64,000 bases of DNA from JANQMY01 sp965228775 (GCA_965228775.1 OZ245840.1:2790001-2854000); one strand, 5' to 3'; counted from the stretch's first letter, positions 1 through 7,478 are shown. The notes: generated from the sequence alone by a model not told the origin. Made by a program: numbers and translations.

Positions 1-434
1 AGTCCAGCCAGCGAATTGGTGTGGACAACACAACCGCTTTTTCGCCGCTTCATATGTTCGAGCGTGGGAAACAAATAATTGACGACGATATCATAGTTGG
101 ATCGCATAAACGCTTTGACGTCACCCGCCGACATATGACGCATGTCGAGCGCGGGCGCCCCACCGGCGTTCAAAAGAAGAGTGTCGATTACTCCGAACTT
201 CTCTAGCGTTTTTTCGACCACATCGGCCGCTGCCTCTTCTTGCATCGCATCAGCCGCAAAGAAGCAGGACTCGCCGCCTGCGGCGTTAATCTCCTGACAC
301 AGCTCGGCAAGCTTTTCCGAACGCCGCGCGGTCAGCGCCAGCTTTGCTCCTTCGGCACCGAGCTGTTTGGCAACCAATCGTCCCATACCTGAAGACGCGC
401 CAACGATCAGAACCGACCTTCCTGCAAAATTCAT
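1..434 (-). CDS. SDR-family oxidoreductase, N-terminal part (gene runs off the left edge)
   Basis: The reading frame starts at an ATG (CAT at 432-434) and stays open to the first base, giving about 144 residues. It begins MNFAGRSVLIVGASSG and carries the Rossmann glycine motif GASSGMG, the NAGG motif that replaces NNAG, and a TNSLAG segment that probably holds the catalytic serine. These are hallmarks of classical short-chain dehydrogenases, which use NAD(P)H to reduce ketones or oxidise alcohols. The YxxxK motif would lie beyond the edge, so substrate and cofactor preference cannot be judged. Two palindromic repeats directly upstream (471-526) look like operators. The family call is firm; the function is open. 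Confidence 0.85.
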   Translation of the reverse strand, partial: MNFAGRSVLIVGASSGMGRLVAKQLGAEGAKLALTARRSEKLAELCQEINAAGGESCFFAADAMQEEAAADVVEKTLEKFGVIDTLLLNAGGAPALDMRHMSAGDVKAFMRSNYDIVVNYLFPTLEHMKRRKSGCVVHTNSLAG

Positions 435-470
435 ATCCAGACAGCCTCCATGCACTGCTCGCACACTCTA

Positions 471-526
471 TTACGATAGTATTGGCTATCTTTTTTCAGA
501 TTACAATAGTATTCGCTATATTTTTT
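471..526. promoter_or_regulatory. Twin palindromic operator upstream of the SDR gene
   Basis: Two near-identical 26-bp units start at 471 and 501 (23 of 26 bases the same, 30-bp period). Each contains a palindrome: GATAGTATTGGCTATC in the first, ATAGTATTCGCTAT in the second. The spacing of about three helical turns and the place 37-92 bp upstream of the SDR start fit paired dimer-binding sites for a TetR-type repressor. The binding protein is inferred, not shown. Confidence 0.5.
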
Positions 527-530
527 TATC

Positions 531-624
531 AAGCACCCGACGAATCCATGCGAGCTTTGATGGTCCGCTCGGCGAGTATGACGAAAGTAGCTTCACCTCT
601 TTGATCAACGCTCGGAAGCACTGA
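531..624 (+). pseudogene. Possible remnant of a TetR-family regulator N-terminus
   Basis: The plus-strand frame ending at the TGA at 622-624 encodes STRRIH followed by ASFDGPLGEYDESSFTSLI, which resembles the first helix-turn-helix region of TetR regulators (pattern TRxRILxAAxxLFxExGYxxTSxxxI). No usable start codon precedes it, the recognition helix is missing, and a stop follows after about 30 residues. Its place beside the twin operators and divergent from the SDR gene fits a decayed TetR-SDR pair. The match was made by eye and is weak; chance similarity is possible. Confidence 0.3.
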
Positions 625-638
625 TTTTATGTGGGCAG

Positions 639-737
639 TTACAACACGAAATTTGCGTGCTCCAGGCGCAGCGTCGCGTAGGTGACCGCCGGGATCAGCA
701 TCAACAGGCCGATGATTTGAAGGATTATTCGGATCAA
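639..737 (-). CDS. Possible 32-residue single-pass membrane peptide
   Basis: A TTG at 735-737 is preceded by a good Shine-Dalgarno stretch (AAAGGGGAG, about 9 bases upstream) and opens a 32-codon frame. It encodes one hydrophobic helix (IIGLLMLIPAVTY) with flanking charges, ending LEHANFVL. No known family is recognised. It may be a genuine small protein, or the tail of a larger membrane gene lost when this region was rearranged; an in-frame TGA lies at 777-779 and no ATG precedes the helix. Confidence 0.3.
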   Translation of the reverse strand: MIRIILQIIGLLMLIPAVTYATLRLEHANFVL

Positions 738-964
738 TTGTCCGAACTCCCCTTTTTCGCCGGAGAGTAGCCGCGTTCAGCGCCTCTCTCGATCAAGCGT
801 TGATGACATGATGGCCCGGAGGCGGTGCGATTTCGTTGGTTTTCGGTGAAATCTGGAGCGGGCGATGGGGTGAGGCGGGTGAGCGGTTGGCCCGGGGCAC
901 CAATCGACCGCCGAACGAACCCAGGACGCGATCCTTGGCAACCACCGGAAAGGTTTTAGAAATC
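738..964. other. Non-coding stretch with a partial copy of the tRNA-Gly 3' end
   Basis: No convincing gene lies here. The 20 bases at 848-867 are identical to 959-978, which cover the 3' end of the tRNA-Gly gene plus six flanking bases. A minus-strand open frame at 777-992 runs through the tRNA and has no coding character. The stretch looks like an integration or deletion scar. Confidence 0.5.
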
Positions 965-1039
965 TGGAGCGGGCGATGAGATTCGAACTCACGACCCCAA
1001 CCTTGGCAAGGTTGTGCTCTACCCCTGAGCTACGCCCGC
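965..1039 (-). tRNA. tRNA-Gly (anticodon GCC)
   Basis: The minus strand folds into a complete cloverleaf: acceptor stem GCGGGCG/CGCCCGC, D arm with AGCTCAGGGGTAGAGC, anticodon stem CAACC/GGTTG with anticodon GCC, T arm with TTCGAATC, discriminator T and an encoded CCA (965-967). The length is 75 bases including CCA. It reads GGC and GGU glycine codons. It is the likely attachment site for whatever left the repeat at 848-867. Confidence 0.96.
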
Positions 1040-1148
1040 GCTCCGATGCGGTGGTCCGTTAACCAGAGAAGTGCCGGTTCGGACAGAAGGCCGCCGTTAT
1101 TGCGCAAAGACATGCTTAATGCAAGAAGTCTTTGTTGAATTGGCTAAG

Positions 1149-1221
1149 CCATCCCACTCCCCCGGCCCAGCCACCCGTTCCAGGGTACCCTTGGGGTGGT
1201 TGGGCCGGGGGAGTGGGATGG
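1149..1221 (+). repeat. GGTACC-centred palindromic repeat, copy 1
   Basis: The arms at 1149-1176 and 1194-1221 are complementary at 27 of 28 positions, the exception being a G-U pair in the plus-strand RNA. The 17-base loop holds a second palindrome, AGGGTACCCT. The same architecture recurs at 11519-11589 and 12688-12758. This copy ends 60 bases before the start of the proX gene and would form a very stable hairpin in its leader. Confidence 0.85.
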
Positions 1222-1281
1222 TGAAGGACCCCAACAATACCCAACATACCCAAAGATTTCGTTGAGAGTGCCGCTTCCTTT

Positions 1282-1794
1282 ATGCCCGCCACCCCTGAAG
1301 ATCTGTTGGCCCTGCTGGATGAGCTGGGCATTGCGCATCACACGCTGCACCATGAACCGGCCCATACGGTGGAAGACGCCAAGCGTTTGCGCGGGCCGCT
1401 GGACGGGCAACACACCAAAAACCTGTTCGTGCGCGACAAAAAACGGAACCTCTTTCTGATTACCCTGCGGGAGGACCGCCAGGTGCATCTGCCGGATTTG
1501 TCCAAAGCACTTGGGGCGAAAGGCCGGTTTTCCTTCGGCAAGGAAGAACTTTTGATGGAGGCGCTGGGTGTACCGCCAGGCTCGGTCACGCCCTTTTCCA
1601 TCATGAATGATGCGGAACGGCGCGTGACCCTTGTGCTGGATGCGGGCTTTCGCGGACCGGAAATGCTCTACTTCCACCCGCTCAAAAACGACAGGACAAC
1701 CGGCATCAGTTTTGACGGATTTGCTAGGTTTCTGGCGCATTGCGGGGTCACACCGACCTTCGTAGATTTCGGCACCCTTGCCATCGTCGGCTGA
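1282..1794 (+). CDS. proX: Prolyl-tRNA deacylase (ProX/YbaK-type editing domain)
   Basis: The 170-residue protein is a stand-alone YbaK/EbsC-type editing domain that hydrolyses mischarged aminoacyl-tRNA(Pro), most likely Ala-tRNA(Pro), in the cytoplasm. Visible features are HTKNLFVRDKK (about residues 44-54), carrying the lysine typical of the active site, the LREDRQVHL strand and the late GVPPGSVTPFS loop. The length matches the ProXp-ala group common in alphaproteobacteria, whose prolyl-tRNA synthetase lacks its own editing domain. The ATG at 1282 is the first in frame after the palindromic repeat. It is followed by cnoX on the same strand after an 83-bp gap. Confidence 0.9.
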   Translation: MPATPEDLLALLDELGIAHHTLHHEPAHTVEDAKRLRGPLDGQHTKNLFVRDKKRNLFLITLREDRQVHLPDLSKALGAKGRFSFGKEELLMEALGVPPGSVTPFSIMNDAERRVTLVLDAGFRGPEMLYFHPLKNDRTTGISFDGFARFLAHCGVTPTFVDFGTLAIVG

Positions 1795-1877
1795 CGTCAT
1801 TGACTGGAAGCGGCAAATGTCTTCTTTGTCGGGCAAAACACCCTATGTTCTCCAAAGGGAATGATTAAGGAACGGCC

Positions 1878-2795
1878 ATGGAAACCATCATTGGACAAGC
1901 GGGCGGCGCGGATGCCGCAGGCGATCAAGACCTCATCAAAGACACGTCGGTGGAAACATTCGCCGCGGACGTACTGGAGGCATCCACTCAGACGCCTGTA
2001 ATCGTAGATTTCTGGGCGCCGTGGTGCGGGCCCTGCAAGCAACTGACGCCCATTCTGGAAAAAGTGGTGAAGGCCGCCCGCGGCGCGGTGCGCATGGTGA
2101 AAATTAACATCGACGAAAACCAGCAGATCGCCGCTCAGCTGCGCATTCAATCGATCCCCGCGGTCTTCGCCTTCAAAAACGGCCAGCCGGTGGACGGCTT
2201 CATGGGGGCGCTGCCGGAATCTCAGGTACGCACATTCGTCGAACGCCTGACGGGAGATTTGGGGCCGTCGCCGATCGACCAGATCTTGGAGCAGGCAACC
2301 CAATTATTTGAAGCAGGCGATATGGCGCAAGCGGCCCAAGCCTATGCCGCCATTTTGCAGGAAGATGCCGGCAACGCGGCCGCCATTGGCGGGCTTGCCA
2401 AATGCTATATTGCCACCGGCGATTTGGAGCGGGCGGAACAGACTTTGGCGCTCGCACCGCCAGAAGCGCAAAACGACCCCGCTATTCAAAGCGCGCAGGC
2501 TGCCCTGAAACTTGGCGAACAATCCAGCAATGCCGGCGAGCTTGCGCCCTTGCGCCAGAAGGTCGAGGCCAACCCGAAAGATCATGAAGCGCGCTACGAA
2601 CTGGCCATGGCATTGAATGCGGCCGGCGAGCGGGAAGGGGCCGTGACCGAATTACTGGAAATCGTCCGCATGGATCGTAATTGGAATGACGAAGCGGCGC
2701 GCAAACAATTGCTCACTTTGTTCGAGGCGTTCGGGCCGACCGACGAAGTAACCTTGAGCGGACGCCGCCAGCTTTCTTCAATCTTGTTCTCGTGA
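1878..2795 (+). CDS. cnoX: Thioredoxin-like chaperedoxin CnoX (YbbN)
   Basis: Residues 23-130 form a thioredoxin domain with the redox motif WAPWCGPCKQ (cysteines 50 and 53), the cis-proline region SIPAVFAF, and a TPR-rich C-terminal half (about residues 140-305). This layout defines CnoX/YbbN, a cytoplasmic holdase that protects oxidised proteins and hands them to GroEL. The E. coli protein lacks a working CxxC, whereas this one keeps CGPC and is probably an active oxidoreductase as well. The ATG at 1878 has an AAGGAACGG ribosome-binding site. It heads a compact run of small genes ending at 4095. Confidence 0.9.
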   Translation: METIIGQAGGADAAGDQDLIKDTSVETFAADVLEASTQTPVIVDFWAPWCGPCKQLTPILEKVVKAARGAVRMVKINIDENQQIAAQLRIQSIPAVFAFKNGQPVDGFMGALPESQVRTFVERLTGDLGPSPIDQILEQATQLFEAGDMAQAAQAYAAILQEDAGNAAAIGGLAKCYIATGDLERAEQTLALAPPEAQNDPAIQSAQAALKLGEQSSNAGELAPLRQKVEANPKDHEARYELAMALNAAGEREGAVTELLEIVRMDRNWNDEAARKQLLTLFEAFGPTDEVTLSGRRQLSSILFS

Positions 2796-2813
2796 ACCAC
2801 GGAGACCAACCGC

Positions 2814-3500
2814 ATGACCCAACGGGCAAGCGCCGGGCCGAAGCATTATCATCATCTCCATGAACTACCGGAGATGGTGTCGATCTTTCCGCTAACCGGC
2901 GCATTATTGCTGCCCCGCGGCTCGCTGCCGCTGAACATTTTCGAACCGCGCTATTTGGCGATGATCGACGAAGCCCTGTCATCGCCGCACCGGATGATCG
3001 GCATGATTCAGCCGGAAGCAGGTGCCGAGGATGATGACATCCCCGAGGTCTACAGCACAGGCTGCGCGGGGCGTATCACCTCGTTTAACGAGACGGAAGA
3101 CGGGCGCTATTTGATCAGCCTGACAGGTGTGTGCCGGTTCCACATTGATCAGGAGGTTGTGAATGACCGGCCGTTCCGCCAAGCGGAGATCAATTTCAGC
3201 CCCTATGAGGGCGACCTAACGCCGCTGACCGACGAAGCGCGGCTCGACCGGGAACATTTGTTGTCAGCCCTGCGGGTTTATTTACAGGCCCAGAGTCTGA
3301 AAGCCGATTGGGAATCGATCGAACACGCCCCGGCGGAGACATTGATCAACTCGCTGTGCATGATCTGCCCGTTCGATCCATCCGAAAAGCAGGCGCTTCT
3401 GGAAGCGCGCAGCGTGGAAGAGCGGGCGCAAACCCTGATTGCGCTGATTGAAATGGCAAGCGTCGACATGCCGGGTGGCCCCGGCTCGTCACTGCAGTAG
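2814..3500 (+). CDS. LON peptidase substrate-binding (N-terminal domain) protein
   Basis: The 228-residue protein is a free-standing Lon N-terminal domain, without the AAA and protease domains of Lon. The opening VSIFPLTGALLLPRGSLPL and NIFEPRYLAMIDEAL are the characteristic strands and helix, followed by GCAGRITSFNETEDGRY and the C-terminal helical part ending in a MICPFDPSEKQALLE segment. Its biochemical role is not established in bacteria; substrate recognition or a link to proteolysis is usually proposed. It follows cnoX by 18 bp and precedes a Trm112-like gene, an association suggesting protein quality control. Family assignment is firm. Confidence 0.9.
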   Translation: MTQRASAGPKHYHHLHELPEMVSIFPLTGALLLPRGSLPLNIFEPRYLAMIDEALSSPHRMIGMIQPEAGAEDDDIPEVYSTGCAGRITSFNETEDGRYLISLTGVCRFHIDQEVVNDRPFRQAEINFSPYEGDLTPLTDEARLDREHLLSALRVYLQAQSLKADWESIEHAPAETLINSLCMICPFDPSEKQALLEARSVEERAQTLIALIEMASVDMPGGPGSSLQ

Positions 3501-3517
3501 GAAGAATAAGAGGCCTC

Positions 3518-3724
3518 ATGTCCGACACAACGCTGGAAGTAGATCCGAAGCTTTTGGAAATACTCGTCTGCCCCCTGACGAAATCTCCCCTGCGCTACGA
3601 ACGTGAACGGCAGGAATTGGTGTGTAAACAGTCAGGGCTGGCCTATCCCATTCGCGACGGCATTCCCATCATGCTGCCGGAAGAGGCACGGGAACTTTCC
3701 GACGAGGAAAAGAAGGCCTCATGA
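3518..3724 (+). CDS. Trm112-like (UPF0434/YcaR) small protein
   Basis: The 68-residue protein has the compact Trm112 fold signature: LLEILVCPLTKSPL near the start, ELVCKQSGLAYPIRDGIP in the middle and an acidic tail. Only two cysteines (18 and 36) remain of the four that bind zinc in eukaryotic Trm112. Eukaryotic relatives activate methyltransferases; the bacterial role is unclear. A good ribosome-binding site (AAGAGG) precedes the ATG. Its stop overlaps the next start in an ATGA at 3721-3724, so the two are likely translationally coupled. Confidence 0.9.
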   Translation: MSDTTLEVDPKLLEILVCPLTKSPLRYERERQELVCKQSGLAYPIRDGIPIMLPEEARELSDEEKKAS

Positions 3725-4095
3725 CCACAGGGCAGGCTGCCGATACACCGGCGCCCACAGAAATCCGCATACAGAAAGACCGCTCTGGCCTGGCCATTTC
3801 TTTCGATGATGGACAGTCATATGAATTGAGCGCGGAATATCTGCGCGTGGAAAGCCCCAGTGCGGAAGTGAAAGGACACAGCCCTTCACAAGCGGTCACC
3901 CTGGGCGGCAAGCGCCATGTCAAAATCGCCAATGCGGAACCGGTGGGAAACTATGCGGTGCGCCTCATCTTCGATGACGGCCACAACACAGGGCTTTATT
4001 CCTGGTCACTGCTCTACCGGCTCGGCCGCGACCAGGAGTCAATTTGGCAGGACTACCTGGATCGGCTCGCAGCGCAAGGGAAGTCGCGCGAGTAA
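3721..4095 (+). CDS. DUF971 / GBBH-like N-terminal domain protein
   Basis: The 124-residue protein matches the DUF971 family, which resembles the N-terminal domain of gamma-butyrobetaine hydroxylase. Visible parts are ISFDDGQSYELSAEYLRV, the VKIANAEPVGNYAVRLIFDDGHNTGLYSW core and LYRLGRDQESIWQDYLDRL. Family members are often found near Fe-S cluster genes, but no such gene is adjacent here. It overlaps the previous gene by four bases and ends the gene run; a MITE-like repeat begins 14 bp after the stop. Confidence 0.9.
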   Translation: MTTGQAADTPAPTEIRIQKDRSGLAISFDDGQSYELSAEYLRVESPSAEVKGHSPSQAVTLGGKRHVKIANAEPVGNYAVRLIFDDGHNTGLYSWSLLYRLGRDQESIWQDYLDRLAAQGKSRE

Positions 4096-4109
4096 ATCAC
4101 ATCCAATGT

Positions 4110-4209
4110 TGTCATTCTCGCGAAAGCGAGAATCCAGTATTCTTTAGGGATAATTGCTAAAACTACTCACGATACGGATTACTGGATCCCCTCTTTCGAG
4201 GGGATGACA
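4110..4209. repeat. MITE-like element of two inverted hairpin units
   Basis: The left unit (4110-4139, starting TGTCATTCTCGCGAAAGCG) and the right unit (4180-4209, ending TTTCGAGGGGATGACA) are inverted versions of one sequence and each folds into its own hairpin. Both share TGTCAT at the outer edge and ATCCAGTA at the inner edge. Where the arms differ, the bases within each hairpin change together. This matches the widespread proteobacterial GTCATxCxCGCGAAxGCG-type repeat. It sits between two convergent genes and could act as a bidirectional transcription barrier. Confidence 0.75.
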
Positions 4210-4222
4210 TATTACGCTGGAT

Positions 4223-5473
4223 TCACAAGGGCTCGCCTCTCAAGAGTCGCGGCAAATCGCCCACCGCGCCGCCTGCATGGGACATGAAAAACCGCCGCAA
4301 CGGCCCGATTTGTCCCACAGCGGCAAGGCCGATGCCCCGCGCCAAACGCAATGGCGCGAAATCATTCGAGAACAGACGGTTGAGCACATCCGTAACGCCT
4401 GCCAGCAACACATTATCGAAGCGGCGCCACGTCTGATAGCGGGCAAGCACATCGGGTGCACCGATATCAAGGCCAAGACGCGCCGCATCGATCAATACCT
4501 CGGACAAGGCCGCCACATCGCGCAGGCCCATATTGAAGCCTTGCCCCGCGATCGGATGGATCGCGTGGGCCGCATCGCCCACCAAAGCCAAACGCTGTGC
4601 GACATAGTCATGAGAAAGCTGAAGCCCAAGCGGATAAGACCACCGGTTTCCCACAATGGACGCGTCACCCAAGAAAGAGCCGAAACGGTCCTTCATGGCG
4701 GCATCGAAATCCGCATCGCTCATCTCCATGAAAGCGGGCGTAAGGTCCGACCGCTCCGTCCAGACAAGCGAGGACCGGTTCTGAGTGAGCGGCAGAATGG
4801 CAAACGGGCCGGACGGCAGGAAATATTCGTGCGCCACACCTTCATGAGGCTGCGCGTGTTGCACAGTGGCGACGATGCCCGACTGATCATATGACCAGCC
4901 GATGGTCTTGAGACCTGCGGCCTGCCTTGTCCGTGAGTTCCGCCCATCGGCCGCGATACAAAGCCTCGCCTCAACCACTCTGCCATCAGCAAGCGATACG
5001 CGCACGCCATCGCGCTCATTTTCCACAGAGTCGACGAAAACCGGCGCAAGCAAAGTCAGGTCGGCTTCCGCCGCCATTCCCTTTTGAAGGGCTACTCTCA
5101 AGTGGCGGTTTTCGATCATATGGCCCAGCGGCTCATCACCAATCTCTTCGTGATCGAAATGCAGGAACAAAGGCGCCGCGCCATTCCGCACCTGCCCGTC
5201 AGACACCACGATGTCGTTGATGGGCTGGGCATCTGGCGCTAGATCGTTCCAAAGGCCCAATTGCTGCAACATGCGGCAAGAGGCAAAAGCGACCGCCGAG
5301 GCGCGGCCATCGAATTCGGGCGCCACATGGGATGCAGGCTCACCGGCGTCGATCACGATGGTAGAGAGGCCGCCGCTACTCAAGGCAAGCCCAAGGCTCG
5401 CCCCGACAAGGCCACCCCCCACGATCACAATGTCCGCTTTCAGAGCGTCCGCTTTTTGCCCTTCTGATGCCAT
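4223..5473 (-). CDS. UbiH/UbiF/COQ6-family FAD monooxygenase (ubiquinone biosynthesis)
   Basis: The protein has the N-terminal FAD motif IVGGGLVGASLGLAL, the central CIAADGRNSRTRQ motif and the C-terminal GDAAHAIHPIAGQGFNMGL that defines ring hydroxylases of ubiquinone synthesis. It would hydroxylate the aromatic ring of a ubiquinone precursor using O2 and NAD(P)H; which position (C1, C5 or C6) cannot be told from sequence. I chose the ATG at 5473 (MASEGQKAD, 416 residues); a GTG at 5533 would add 20 residues that do not look like the family. The gene converges on the DUF971 gene across the repeat element. Confidence 0.85.
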   Translation of the reverse strand: MASEGQKADALKADIVIVGGGLVGASLGLALSSGGLSTIVIDAGEPASHVAPEFDGRASAVAFASCRMLQQLGLWNDLAPDAQPINDIVVSDGQVRNGAAPLFLHFDHEEIGDEPLGHMIENRHLRVALQKGMAAEADLTLLAPVFVDSVENERDGVRVSLADGRVVEARLCIAADGRNSRTRQAAGLKTIGWSYDQSGIVATVQHAQPHEGVAHEYFLPSGPFAILPLTQNRSSLVWTERSDLTPAFMEMSDADFDAAMKDRFGSFLGDASIVGNRWSYPLGLQLSHDYVAQRLALVGDAAHAIHPIAGQGFNMGLRDVAALSEVLIDAARLGLDIGAPDVLARYQTWRRFDNVLLAGVTDVLNRLFSNDFAPLRLARGIGLAAVGQIGPLRRFFMSHAGGAVGDLPRLLRGEPL

Positions 5474-5650
5474 GAGAGGACTGTCTGCTTTGGCCCGAAC
5501 CAAGTCAAAGGACCAAATGCCACGCGGCCACACTCAGTCTGCTCAATTTTTGACCAAAGAAAGTGGTTTGATCAAATAATAGGCAACCCTTTTTGATCGG
5601 TTTTCCCGCACCACCCCCCCAGAATCCGCAGATTCCCGGGATTGTCCCAA

Positions 5651-5667
5651 GTCGGCACAGTTTTTGG
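5651..5667 (+). promoter_or_regulatory. Weak sigma-54-like promoter upstream of glnK
   Basis: The sequence CGGCACAGTTTTTGG approaches the sigma-54 consensus TGGCAC-N5-TTGCA: the -24 element matches well (cGGCAC) but the -12 element has GG in place of GC. It lies about 125 bp upstream of the glnK start. glnK-amtB operons of proteobacteria are often NtrC/sigma-54 controlled, which is the main support. Confidence 0.25.
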
Positions 5668-5790
5668 AAGGGAGTCTTCCGGCTGGGTGGGGCAATCGCT
5701 TCTCTCGAGGCGGTCGTCGTGTTTCGGACCCAGAAATCTAGCCGGTTCCACTGCGTCAGGAGAGGGGCCGGCCATAACCGGGGAAGTCCG

Positions 5791-6129
5791 ATGAAATTAA
5801 TTATGGCAATCATTAAGCCGTTTAAGTTGGACGAAGTGCGGGAGGCCTTAACGGCACTCGGCATCCAGGGGCTGACGGTAACGGAAGTCAAAGGATACGG
5901 GCGTCAAAAAGGTCATACCGAAATTTACCGTGGCGCAGAATACGCGGTGAGTTTTCTCCCAAAACTGAAGATCGAAATCGCCGTGACGTCGGAAAACGTG
6001 GAGCGGGTGGTGGATGCCATCGGCAACGCGGCCAAAACCGGTCAGATCGGCGATGGGAAGATCTTCGTCTACTCAATCGACCAAGTCATGCGGATCCGCA
6101 CGGGTGAGACCGACGCGGATGCTCTTTAG
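5791..6129 (+). CDS. glnK: Nitrogen regulatory protein P-II, GlnK type
   Basis: The 112-residue protein starts MKLIMAIIKPFKLDEVREAL and carries the T-loop GRQKGHTEIYRGAEY with Tyr51, the site uridylylated by GlnD, and the C-terminal GDGKIFVYSIDQVMRIRTGE signature. GlnK trimers sense 2-oxoglutarate, ATP/ADP and glutamine, and plug the AmtB channel when nitrogen is sufficient. The frame is open further upstream, but the ATG at 5791 gives the canonical length and N-terminus. amtB follows after 10 bp, the usual glnK-amtB operon. Confidence 0.97.
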   Translation: MKLIMAIIKPFKLDEVREALTALGIQGLTVTEVKGYGRQKGHTEIYRGAEYAVSFLPKLKIEIAVTSENVERVVDAIGNAAKTGQIGDGKIFVYSIDQVMRIRTGETDADAL

Positions 6130-6139
6130 GAGAGGCAAG

Positions 6140-7468
6140 ATGAAATTCAGTAAAAAATTGCTCGGGGCTGTTGGCGCAGCCGGGCTGCTCTCGGTGGGGA
6201 TGGCAGATACAGCGTTTGCTGCTCCTTCTGACGAGACAGCTTTTGTTTTCAATACGCTGCTGTTCTTGATCGGCGGCTTTTTGGTCATGTTCATGGCCGC
6301 TGGCTTCTGCATGCTGGAAGTCGGTATGGTGCGGTCGAAAAACGCCGCAACCATCTGCGTAAAGAACATTGGCCTCTATTCCATTGCTGGTCTGATGTAT
6401 TACGCGATCGGCTATAACCTTATGTACAACGGTGTCGGCGACATGGGCGGCTATTTCGGCATGCCTGGCCTGTGGGGTCCGGACACATCCTTCCTTACGG
6501 ACGGTGCTTACACGGATCCTGAAGTGACCTACGCACCGGCATCCGACTGGTTCTTCCAGATGGTGTTCTGCGCAACCGCTGCTTCGATCGTTTCCGGCAC
6601 GGTAGCCGAGCGCGTTAAGCTTTGGCCGTTCTTTATCTTCGTTGCCATCCTGACCGGTATCCTTTACCCGATCACCGGCTCTTGGCAGTGGGGTGGCGGC
6701 TGGCTTGCCGAAGCTGGCTTCTCCGACTTCGCTGGTTCTACGCTGGTACACTCTGTTGGCGGCTGGGCAGCTCTCGTCGGTGCCATCCTGATCGGCGCAC
6801 GCTCTGGCAAATACGGCCCAGACGGCTCCATCAACCCGATCCCGGGCTCTTCATTGCCGCTTGCAACATTGGGCACGTTCGTCCTTTGGCTCGGCTGGTT
6901 CGGCTTTAATGGTGGTTCGCAACTTGCTCTTGGATCGGCAACAGACGCGAACGACGTGGCCCAAATCTTCGGCAACACCAACATCGCCGCAGCCGCTGGC
7001 TGTGTGACCGCAATGCTGTTGAGCCAAGTCTTCTATGGCAAGGTCGACCTTACCTTCGCATTGAACGGTGCATTGGCCGGCCTCGTTTCGATCACCGCAG
7101 AGCCGCTCACGCCGACCTTCGGCTGGGCTGTGATCATCGGCGGTATCGGCGGCGTTCTGGTCGTTCTCTCGGTTCCGGTTCTCGACCGTCTCAAGATTGA
7201 CGACGTGGTTGGCGCCATCCCGGTTCACCTGGTTGCAGGTATCTGGGGCACAATGGCGGTGCCGCTGACCAATGACGGTGTCACCTTCGGCGCTCAGGCG
7301 CTGGGTGTCGGTGCGATCGGCGCCTTTACGGTTGTTGCAAGCCTTATCTTCTGGCTGGTGCTTCAAGTGACTGTTGGTCTTCGGGCTTCCGAGGAAGACG
7401 AAATCGGCGGTCTTGACCAATCTGAACTTGGTCTGGAGGCCTATCCGGAGTTTGGCCGCGGAGCTTAA
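6140..7468 (+). CDS. amtB: Ammonium transporter AmtB
   Basis: The 442-residue protein begins with a signal peptide (residues 1-27, ending ADTAFA) and then eleven expected membrane helices. Key motifs are seen: GFCMLEVGMVRSKNA, the phenylalanine gate region FCATAASIVSG, and the twin pore histidines in STLVHSVGGW and AIPVHLVAGIWG. It conducts NH4+/NH3 across the inner membrane under GlnK control. The ATG at 6140 has the ribosome-binding site AGGAGAGG just after the glnK stop. Two hairpins follow the stop, the second an intrinsic terminator. Confidence 0.97.
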   Translation: MKFSKKLLGAVGAAGLLSVGMADTAFAAPSDETAFVFNTLLFLIGGFLVMFMAAGFCMLEVGMVRSKNAATICVKNIGLYSIAGLMYYAIGYNLMYNGVGDMGGYFGMPGLWGPDTSFLTDGAYTDPEVTYAPASDWFFQMVFCATAASIVSGTVAERVKLWPFFIFVAILTGILYPITGSWQWGGGWLAEAGFSDFAGSTLVHSVGGWAALVGAILIGARSGKYGPDGSINPIPGSSLPLATLGTFVLWLGWFGFNGGSQLALGSATDANDVAQIFGNTNIAAAAGCVTAMLLSQVFYGKVDLTFALNGALAGLVSITAEPLTPTFGWAVIIGGIGGVLVVLSVPVLDRLKIDDVVGAIPVHLVAGIWGTMAVPLTNDGVTFGAQALGVGAIGAFTVVASLIFWLVLQVTVGLRASEEDEIGGLDQSELGLEAYPEFGRGA

Positions 7469-7478
7469 CCTCCCTACC

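Noticed and set aside
777..992. Minus-strand open frame of 71 codons across the tRNA-Gly 3' end
   Set aside because: It overlaps the tRNA gene and encodes repeated low-quality sequence that arises from the duplicated tRNA end.
1144..1836. Minus-strand open frame of 230 codons opposite proX
   Set aside because: It is the antisense shadow of proX and of the palindromic repeat, with no recognisable protein content.
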